Shown piece after piece: positions 23,901 to 34,900 of a stretch of DNA of 64,000 nucleotides (the first letter of the stretch is position 1; every line of letters starts with the position of its first letter). Source of the DNA: Ahaetulla prasina (Eukaryota; Chordata; Lepidosauria; Squamata; Colubridae); the NCBI RefSeq assembly GCF_028640845.1, contig NC_080542.1, positions 17,266,783-17,330,782 of the forward strand. Reading direction: 5' to 3'. A program made the translations under genes and the position numbers. Under the pieces are notes generated by a model. It saw nothing but the letters and a program-made list of their open reading frames with translations, was not told the DNA's origin and ran no database searches.

Positions 23901-26570
23901 ATGACCAACTTTTTTTTTTTACTTTTAAAAGCATTTTTTACAACCTCTTTGGCCGAAGAGGTTGTAAAAAATGCTTTTAAAAAGCTCTGATGATCAGGCA
24001 AGTCAGCTAGGATTGTCAGAGCCTTTTAAAAGCATTTAAAAGGCTCTGACGATCCCAGCTGAGCCGTGGGATCATCAGAGGCTTTTTTTTAACTTTTAAA
24101 AGCTTTTAAAAGTAAAAAAAAAACCACCTCAAATGATCACGCAGCTCATCTGGGCGGAGTGGGGGGAGCAGGGATTTTTGCTATTGGTTCTCCAAACCAC
24201 CTGACACCATCGCTACCGGATTGGGCAATCCGGTCCGAACCAGGAGCATTTCACTCCTGGACTGGAGTATTGGGGGGCAAATTGGGTGTGACATGGATGC
24301 TGTACCCCAGAAGCTCCTCCCATCTTCTTTGTTACATGCTAAAGTTCTTCTGCCATTGGGGTAAGGTCATAGGACAACCTTACCCGGTCTTTACTTCCGG
24401 TAGCAAGGTAGTTGCCATCAAGGCTGAAGGCACAGCAGGTCACCCCAGAAGTGTGACCACGGAGAATGGAGAGTGGTGAGATGCCGGCGTCCAAGGCAGG
24501 TCCTGGTCTCAGGGTCTCTGAAAGCCACAGCCCAACAGTGAAATCATCTAGAAAAAGAAATATATAGATGAAGGTAAAAGTGAAGAGAAGTCAATAGATT
24601 TGTAACTTAGAAGTTAGGGCAATGTATTTCTTTTGGTGGTTTCATAGAACAGGTGGCAACCTGAATTCTTTCAACATCTCCTTTCTTCTAACTGAGCAAT
24701 CATCTGGATATTGATATTTTAAACTCAAATATAAACCCCATTCTCCTCCTGTGATCCCCGCAGCCTGGAACAGCTGATAGGCGGTATTCCGGGAGGCAGA
24801 TCCCACCGCCAATCAGCTGCTTGTGTTAATCAGGCTGTGCTGAAGCTGACCAGGCTGTTTGATGTTTGCTGCAAGGAGGCAAATTGCCAGGAGGCAGAAG
24901 CAAGGTTTTTTTCTGTACCTCATGTTTTCCTCCCGAAAAGCTAGGTGCATCTTATATTCCGTATGTTTTATAGTCTGAAAAATACGGTAATGCTTACTGT
25001 ACACATCTCCAGAAAAGCCTATAAAAAGTAGGGTTTATGTTATGTACAGAATGAGGTTCTTTCTTTCTTTCTTGTAAGTAAATGAGACAAATATGTGTAT
25101 TCACCAAAAGAAGAAAAGTGAAGTCTAGTTCAATTCCTAAGTGACTTCATGGAATTTTCTTGGAAACAACCTAGAAGTGTCTGTAGAGATTCTCAGTCAT
25201 CCAGGTCATGGTTGTCCCAAAGGTGCTTTTTCAGGAGGGAACTGGGATGTCTTATTTTTTCATTTGAAGACGTTTCGCTTCTTATCCAAGAAGCTTCTTC
25301 AGATCTGACAAGTTAGTGAGAAATGGGAAGATTTACATTCCTTGCAGATAGCTTGGTCATTTGCTTTTATAGGGTCATTAAAGCGCTCGGAGGTTTATCT
25401 GTGTCCTCAGGGTCACCAGAGTAGTGCTCCTGGTTCCTGTACTATGCAATTTTTTTCCTCTGAAATTCCTCTGGAAATTTGGGGTGAACACCCTTTGAAT
25501 GGTGTGGGAGTAGGAATGGATTTCCAGAGGGAAAAAATGCAGACTACAGGAACCAGGAGCAAGTGTTTCAACAAGGGTCTAAAAGGATGCAAATGACCAG
25601 CTGTTTGCAAGGAATGTAACACCTTCCATTCCACACTATCCTGTCAGAGCTGAAGAAGCTTCTTGGAAGAGAAGCGAAACATCTTCAAAAGAAAAACAAG
25701 GAAGTCCAGTTGCCTCCTGAAAAAGCACCTTTGGGACAACATGGAAGTGGTTTGCCAGCACTGTTACAGATTTTGGCTTCTTAGTCTAATCTAAACGCAT
25801 GGGATTTACTGCTAGTCTGCCATCCGAGTTCCAACTAAGCTGAATTCCACTTAGTTATCAAGCCTAGACAAGGTTAGCCAGGTACTGCTACGTGCAATTT
25901 CATTGAATCCTCCCGGGACCGCCTCCCTTTCTTTGCTCAATCGTTTCTGGCTCTTGAAGTCCTCAAAGAAACCCCTGACTGGTTCAGACAATCCCCCTTG
26001 GACTCACCTGAGACAGAAGCCACCAGTTTATCAGACACCCCAAGGCCCATCACAGCTTTCTCGTGAGCCTTGAACTGATGGCAGCAATCAGAGCTGCTCT
26101 CAAAGGTCTTCCAGACACAAAGGGACCCATCGCCAAGGCCCGCAACCAAGAATATATGGTGCAACCAGGCTAGGCTACAGACAGCCACATGGCTTCCTTG
26201 CAAATGAATTGGGGTTGTCTGAAAGCCTATAAGAATGAAAGAACATACATGGATTAAAAAAAATATTTAAGGTTTCATACAGGGGTGAAATCTAATTTTT
26301 TTTGCTAGCAGTTCTGTGGGTGTTCATGTGGGGGGGGGGAGGTCATGTGACTGGGTGGGCATGGCTATGTAACCATGTGACTGGGGGATCAAAAGACAGA
26401 AACTCACTAACAATGTCCTGCTAGAGCAGGGTTGGACTAGATGACCTCCAGGTACCTTCCAGCCCTGGTTTATCCTCTGAAACTGCGTCTAATGCCAGGT
26501 TTGTAGTCCTTCCTTCCTCTCCTTTTCCCTCCCTCCCTCCCTCTCTCCCTTCCTCCTTCCTTCCTTCCTG

Positions 26571-26638
<68 letters not shown>

Positions 26639-28820
26639 TTCCTTCCTTCCGTTAGCTTTGGAAGCCATACTAGGCCGAAGGCTTTCACACGCTGCCACTT
26701 TCTCCTGTGTGGGAAAGTAGGAGAAAGGGAGGGTTGGTACAAGGGGCCGTTAGACATAACAAAATTTTTCCTGCCGTTCAAGGTCAGGCCAAGACTGCAT
26801 CTGGAGAAGTTGTTGTCAGAGTGATGTCTCGAGATGGGACGGTTGGTGATTAGAGCACGTGATGGACAGAGAAGTCAAGGGCGGGTGGTGGTCTGGGGTT
26901 TTGTTCTACTGAGGAAAAACCCGAATCGCCAGATTTGGAGATTAACCAGCTGTGCCAGTTTAGCTATGCTAGTAAAAGAACTTTGAAAGATGTTTGCCTC
27001 GGAGTCTTTTCCGAGGGGAGGGTTTTCTGGAACGCTGACACCTTTCTTTCTTCTTTCTTTCTCTCTCACTCTCTTTTTCCTCCCTTCCTTCCTTCTCTCT
27101 CTCTGGCAAACAAACAAACAAACAAACCCTTCACCCCCCACCATTTTTTGCCTACACCCCCTCAGCTGAAAAGGTTGTTTAAAAAATGCTTTTAAAAGTT
27201 TTTTAAAAAAAGGTTCTGACGATCACGTGGCTCAGCTGGGCAGGGGGTGGGCAGCGATTTTTGCTACTGGTTCTCTGCACCATCTGCCACCATTGCTACC
27301 AGATCAGGCGATCCAGTCCAAACCGGGAGCATTTTACCCACGGTTTCATACTGTAATGGCAAAGAACCTGTTAGGGGCTGGATGGGGAGGAAATGGATGG
27401 AAACTGAACCCGAGCAAGACTGAGTGGTACTGGGTTTGGGGTTCTTTGGTCCATGGAGAATTGCCACCTTTGGTCTTGGATGGAGTTGCACTGCCCCCAA
27501 ATAGACCCAGTGCATAATTTGGGGATTCTTCTGGACCTGCTCAGACATCAGATGGCAGTCGTGGCCAGGAGGGCTTTTGTGCAACTGTAGGTTGGTCTGT
27601 TTCTTCCAATGGGCATTTTTGCCAGGAAATTAGGCTTCCACTTAGTTCTTTTGACCCAAATTACAGTTCCTCTAGGACATTGATCATGTAGAACTTCAGC
27701 TGAAAGAGCCAGTAATTAGGATTACCACCCATAAGGCTGAAAAATTAAATACGGTTTCTATACTTCAAGTAATAAAGACTGATGTTCTGTTTCAGACATC
27801 AAACAATGGGGAATGAAAGTAGGGGAAGGAAGGATGGGTAGGTGGGTGGATGGATGGCTGGGTAGATAGATAGAGAGATATATAGAGAGATAAACAAGAG
27901 GGAGGGAAGGAGGGAGGGAGGGAGAGAAGGAAGGAGGAAGGAAGGAAGGAGGAAGGAAGGAAGGAAGGAGGGAGGGAAGGAAGGAAAGAAGGAGGGAGGG
28001 AGGGAGGGAGGGAGGGAAGGAAGGAAGGAAGGAAGGAAGGAAAGAATGAAGAAATCAAAGTGCATCACCCCTCCAGAAGAAACTTCCAACCATAATTGTC
28101 TTACGCCAAGGTTGGCTGTAGATCCAGATGCCATCTGAATGGTGTCCCACGGCCAATTGGCTTCCGTCAAGATTTGAGGCCATGCACAGGGCCGGGGAAA
28201 GAGTTCCTGATCCTAAACTGCTCCAAAATTGCCCCAAATGGCCTTTGCAAATCTGAACCTGTGCATCAAGATACAATGATCAATTAACAACATTTGATTG
28301 GTTTGTCCCATTTGTGGCTAAATCCCAATGTAGACTGCATCAGATTTCATATGAATGGGTGTGTCGTTATTCAATAATGAAGGTGGGTTTCCAGCGGAAA
28401 AATGGATTAGAAAATGAGCTAATGCTACATATTATAGACTGCTTCTGAGTTGGAAAAATGTGAATTAGAAACCAATTTTTCCTAAGGCTCTTTGGGTCTC
28501 TTAAAATCTTCACCCAGTTTGAATCTTCTTACTCCTTCCCATAGACTAAGAGTATTTCATATGCCTTCTTTATAAAGGAAAAGGTGTATGGACTTATATT
28601 TGTAGACTGTAAATTATTATATTTATTTATTTTATTTATGTATTTTATTTTTTATTATTATCATGATTTATCACTTGATTTGCATATATGTACAAGGAGA
28701 GATTATGCACTGGAGGCAAATGTGTATCACATTTAGCAATAAAGAACTCAATTCACTTCACTTCACTTCAATTCTACTCTATTCTAATTCTAATTCTATT
28801 CTATTCTTATGACAAACTAT

Positions 28821-28912
<92 letters not shown>

Positions 28913-31900
28913 AGGTCTTTGGTTATTCGGGTTTTCTCCGTAAAATTGGAAGTGTCTTGGCTTCTGGGAAGCACGAGCTGAAGCCTGAAGATGACGAATG
29001 AGACTTCATCGAAGCGTCGCCAAGACACTTCCAATTTTACGGAGAAAACCAACAAAGACCTATCTAAACACCGTGAAAACCTCAGAAAACATATATATAT
29101 TTATATATATATTTTCTGAGGTTTTCGCGGGTGTTTGTATGTAGGTCTTTGGTTATTCGGGTTTTCTCCCGCGTAAAATTGGAAATGTCTTGGTGACGTT
29201 TTGACGAAGTCTCATTCGTCATCTTCAGGCTTCAGCTTCGTGGTTCTGGGAGCAATGTGTGATCGCAGCTGTTTCTTCCTTTTAACTGCTAGTGGGGGTT
29301 TGAACTGATTGGGTGGGAGTTTGGCTGTGCTCTGATTGGATGGGGTTTTTTTTGTGCTCTGATTGGCTGGGGGTGTGTCCTGTTTGGGTGGGGGCTTGGT
29401 TGTGCTCAGTTTAGTCTGTGTTGCAGAGGGATTTGAGCTGGTGAGCTGCATAGCTGTTGTTTGGCGTTGTGGTCGTGCTACATCTTCATAGTGGGTGTCA
29501 GTCTGCTGCATGTATGGATTGGAGGGGTTTGAAATGGCTAATGTTGCAGCTGCTGTCTGGCTTCTGGTCCTTGGTTGTGCTTCATGAACAGTGTGGGTTT
29601 GGGTCTGTTTTCTGGATGGATGTGCGGTGGTGACATCCTGTGTGGACCTCGTGAGTGTGGGTCTGGTGTCATTCCTCGTGTTAGGGACTCGTTTGTCAAT
29701 AAGGGTAGGTTTCCAAATGGCTGGTAGGCGGGAGGTATCATCTCGTTTGTTCATGCTGTGTGGGCGTTTTTCTGTGTGTGCACCCAGAGGAGCCATTGAG
29801 ATAGAAAAACGCCCAAACATTGAGATAGAAAAGCACGAAGCTGAAGCCTGAAGATGACGAATGAGACTTCGTCGAAACGTCGCCAAGACACTTCCAATTT
29901 TACGCGGGAGAAAACCCGAATAACCAAAGACCAGACTTCTGTAAATTCATTGATGTACCGGCAGAAATTAAAATTATGATTGGTACATTATAAGTGCAAT
30001 AGAATTTTCTAATACCCGCATCAAACCAACTAATCAACCCGTATGTCCCTCCCATCAGTCTTCAACTGCATTCAGCATGATCGAAGTTGCACCTTGCAGT
30101 CTTCTCCTGCTGTGAGAAGTTTTTCATTGGAAAGGAACCGAGCCACCGAGGTGCACCCAGAGTGAGCCTTGAATGAACCCAGGATGATGGCCTCCTGCCA
30201 AGACCAAAGGGTGATGGACCCAGCCAAAGTAGCCGCCACCAAAATTTTCCCAGTGGAAGAGAAGGAAATGGAGTGGATGGAGGCATCGTGATCCTTCATG
30301 ACCTGCAGAAGACAACGGTGGTCAAAGACAACTGTCTGTTTCCTCAACTCCCAGAGCCAGTTCCACTGACTGACAGGTCTTCATCAATCATCCATCTCCC
30401 AGTAATACACCGAGTCCCTCTCAACCTCACCGAGATCTTGCTCATTCCATTTGTATCCAAGACGGTGACCGATCTGTCCCATCCACCGATAGCCACAAAC
30501 TGACTGTTTGGATGAAAGGTCACACAGTTCAAAGGGCATGACAAGTCCCACTGGTGGAGCACATGTCCTCGGGCAGCTTCCCAGAGCTGAGAAGTTTTTC
30601 AAAATAGTAAAAAATTGAGTATTATTGTTGTTGTTATTGTTATTGTTATTGTTGTTATTGTTATTATTCATCACACAATCAGCCAGACCAAAGGGTTCAG
30701 ACTGGGTTTGGCATTTTTGTTTACCTATCGAGTCCTTACCAAGAATGTGGGATAGGCAAATCTGGATGTTTGACCCTGTTACAGATACCGTCACAGGATG
30801 GAAGCAGTTCCAAGTAATGCCACCTTCTGCAATTGACTGATGGCAAATTTATCAATGCCTATGGTGGTTCAAGTGGTGCTCCAGTTGTTTTGGGACTGCT
30901 CCCAAGGCACCTATTACTATTGGTACTACCCTTGCTTGCCTTTGTCACAGTCGTTCTATTTCTATTTGTATTTGGTCTTTGTATTTTGCTATCTTCTCCA
31001 GTTTTCAAACAGTAACAGAAGGGACCTTGGAGGTCATCTAGTCCAACCCCCTGCTCATGCGGAGGACCTGTTCTTTCTCTTCTATTCTGCTGTCTACAGG
31101 CACTGCCTCATCATCATCACCATCATCATTTGATTAGTATATAGGCCATATCAATGTAAAAGGTTCAAACACACTTATAATTGTTGCAACTATTACCCCC
31201 AGTGCTGTGTGTAGACATAATGGGCCCCTGCAGTATGAGAAGCTATTGTCAAATTTCTTTTTGCTTCTTAACTGCTACATATTTTAGCTGGGGAAGTTGG
31301 GAGGGGATTGTTGTTGGAACGATAGAAAGTTAGTCATAACAACATTCCGTATTCAAGGACTTTTGCCTGCGTTTGATGTAGACTGCCTGAAGATTGTATC
31401 CAATTGAGTGTGAAGACAACGTGATGAACTTGTGGGTGTGGGGCAGGGCTGTGAACTGTCAACTGGGTGTGGAAAACGTGGAAGCTTTTCGGGTTTTCCC
31501 AGCTGTGCCAACATGACATCTATAATAAATTAGAACTTTGAGAAACCTCAAGCCTCAGAGCTTTATTTCGTTGGGGGTGTTCCTTGGAACCCTGACAGCT
31601 ATAAGAGTTCTATTTAGTAATTGCTCACAGAGAAGAAAACAGTGTAATAACTGAACTTAGCAAAAATGCCAGTAAGGTGTTATACCCAATCTGTGATGGG
31701 GCGGAGGGGGTCCTCTTTGAACAGGAGATGAAAATATATGCAAAAACAAAACATATTTTAATAAATTAATCAGGTCATGTGAGCCAAAGAGGAAAGCTTA
31801 ATTTATACAGACTTTCATATAGAACATTATAATAAAACTGTGACAAACTTAAAAATCTGAAATTGTGAGGGCCCCTCTCAGACAATGAGGTTCTGACAAC

Positions 31901-34900
31901 ATGAAAGTGTCTGGATGTCAACTCCCAGAATTCCCCAGCCAGCCATGTTGGCTGAGGAATTCTGGGAATTGAAGTCCACATGCCTTTAAATTACCAAGAT
32001 TGAGAAACATTGCTTTAAGCTGTATCCAGTTTAATTCATGCTTAAATCCAGTTATGTGTGCCCCCCCTTTCCCTAAACCCAGTCAATAATACCTTAAGAG
32101 TGCCATCTAGTGATACTGAAGCTAAACATTTACAATCTGAATTGATGCAGCAGTCCGTAATTTGGGCCTTGTGAGCATCCTTGCTCAAGATCCTAAAAGA
32201 ATAAAAAAACAGAAAGTCTGAAGTCAGCACTCAGATGTGCTGGCTAGGTGACCTGAATTAATGCAGGATCACCACGTCTTTTTTTAAATGTATATTTATT
32301 AGGAATTTTATGCACTGGTGGGATTGATTCGGGAGAACCAGTTGTTAAATTGCTGCACGACCCCCCCGGAAGCAAAAACGGTCCATGGGGGGGCGCTGCA
32401 CTCCCCCCCCGCGCTCTGTTTTGGGCCTAGTAGGACTCCCTGCAATCTCCTGGGAGCAAAAACAGGGTGTGGGGGGCCCATGCCCCATTTTTGCTCCCAG
32501 GAGACTGCAGGGAGCCCTACTAGGCCCAAAACAGGGCGCGGGGGTGTGTGTACAACGCCCCCCCCATGGCCCGTTTTTTGCTCCCAAGGGGTGTGTGCAG
32601 GAAGCCGAGTGCTGCCTGCCACACCCGCTGACCACACCCACCATGGCCACGCCAACCCAACCAGTCATTAGGGCAGAGAACCAGTTGTTAAATTATTTGA
32701 ATCCCATCACTGCTTTTATGTCAGGTAATCAATAAGTTTAAACAAGAAGAAGGAAACCAAAGAAACAATGCACAAGTAAAAGAAACAACAGTTATGAAAT
32801 ACAGTGAGTTCCAACCTACTCTGTAACAGTTCATTATCTACCGTCCTTCTTAACAGAACAAATGGCTGTTCATTATTTCCTGAAATATTTTATGTTGAAA
32901 TATCTGAAATCTTTTCCTATATATTTGATAAATCACTTTCATGCCTCCCTTAATCTGCATCTTTTCTAGTCACCCAAGTCATGAATCATCATTATTATTT
33001 TTTGTTCATTCTTTCAGCAACAATTCCCTATCAGGTTTATAGTATTTCAAAGACGTTTTTCTCATTTTTTTTTTACTTCTAATCAAACAAGTTAACTTTG
33101 TCATCTCGGTAAACTCTGACATTTTCATAATAAACCCCTCCACTGTGGCAGGAGTATTAAGTCTTAAAGATGGGCACAAGTTAAAAAAAAAAAGGAGCTA
33201 TTAGTGCAAGAAAAGTGAAGATAGAACAACCTGTATAAAAATAAATTGGCTCTAAATTAAATGCACTTTCATTTATTACACTTCCTATCTCAAAACAGAC
33301 AGAAATTGGGTCCTCATTTTTGCATTTTGCATTTGGAGGGAGATCTAGAAATACTGATAAAGAGGACCCGGGATCTACAGACAGCTCAAGATCATCAGAT
33401 TGCCTATCCCAAGGTTTTAAATTGTAACCCTACTTTAAATTTTACAAATGCAGGCTGTCAACACTCTCCAGTCTCATTAATTCCATGGATGGCATCTCCA
33501 TTTCCTTTCTTTTAGAATAACAAAATAACAGAATTGAAAGGGAGGTATTCTAGTCCCACCTCTGCTCAAGCAGGAGACTCTATACTATTTCAGACAAACT
33601 TTTGTCTAATCTCTTCTTAAAACCTCCCGTGATGGAGCACCCACAACTTCTGGAGGCAAGTTGTTCCCCTGATCAATTGTTCTGACTATCTGGAATTTTC
33701 TCCTCAGTTCTAGGTTGGTTTTCTCTTGATTTGTTTCCATCCACTGCTTTTTGTCCTGCCTTCAGGTGCTTTGGAAAATAGGTTGACCCCCTCATCTTTG
33801 TGGCAGCCCCTTAGATATTGGAACACTGCTATCATGTCATCTCCAGCTGTGATTAACTGCTGTTCTGTTTCTTCCATTTCAGGTAGTCTCGACTTACAAC
33901 CATTCATTTAGCCACATCACTGAAAAAATAAGACTTACGACTTACGTAAGTGTACTCCTTACACTTAGGACTATTATAGCATTCTCATGATCATGTGATC
34001 AAAATTTGGGTTTTTGGCAACCAGCATCCGAAGTCATGCGAACACAACTTTCAACCTTCCAGACAAACAAAGTCAATGGGGGAAGGTAGATTCATTTAGC
34101 AATCACATGATTGGTTTCATAACTGCAGTGATCACTTAACGACGGTGGCAAGAAAGATTGTAAAATCAGGGATGATTCACTTAATAACTGTCTTGCTTAG
34201 CAAAGGCAATCTGAATCCAGTTGCAGTCATAATTCCAGGACTATCTGTATTCAAGATAAAAAAAATTTCCCTCAGCCCGTAATACCTGCATCCTTCTCTC
34301 AGGCTCCAAAGTTCAAAGCGTCCATTGAAGGCCCCGAGACAAACCGTTGTTTCAGACAAAAAGGCACAGGCCGAGATTCCATCACAGGAGGTCAACAAGG
34401 ATTTCTGTTCCTACATCATCAGAAGGGAGAGAATTTGCGATCAGAAATCAAATCCAACCACTCCCCTCACCCAACTATATTCATCCAATGCAAACATTGT
34501 GAATTTGGGCAGAGGGCTATAAAGCAGCAACCTATGCAGATAAAAAGGATGTTTTAGCAGTTTTTCTTCTTTGTTCAGGGTGGCACTCGGCTCAGATCTC
34601 TAAGTTCCTTTTTCTTATTGTTGAAAATAGTATATTTGTTTTATATGGTTAACTTTTTATCAACGCCATACTGAGCAATAACGGTACCTCATTGTAACTT
34701 ATTTGTTCATTTACTGATATATCTTTGCATCATATTTTTTTTATTTTGCTCGTTTGTTTTCTTTTTTAAAAAAGAAAATTAGTTAAAAATGATTTTTAAA
34801 AAGACAAAAAAGTACACAGCATCTCTCAGCAGCTCCTTACACCAACTCTTTCTGTTCCCAAGATTGTGGGGCAACTGCGCAGCTCTGCAAAAACACACAA

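Larger units (their letters stand above)
25190..25745. mobile_element. Family B repeat, inverted pair of ribozyme-bearing ends
   Basis: Left arm (minus) and right arm (plus) share GTTGTCCCAAAGGTGC with its complement GCACCTTTGGGACAAC, the TTTTTCAGGAGG stretch and a hammerhead-like core. The middle (25330-25620) has no coding potential I recognise. A third copy lies at 36840-37660. Confidence 0.7.

Noticed and set aside
26470..26781. Lys/Glu-rich frame
   Set aside because: Translation of the (TTTC)n tract.
27792..28170. Ser/Pro-rich frames
   Set aside because: Translation of the AAGG/AGGG tract; only the part at 28105-28258 is coding, as TEP1 exon 23.
32318..32735. Four overlapping open frames of 107-117 codons
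   Set aside because: They arise in the GC-rich foldback of a hAT-like element; overlapping frames on both strands are typical of such inverted repeats.
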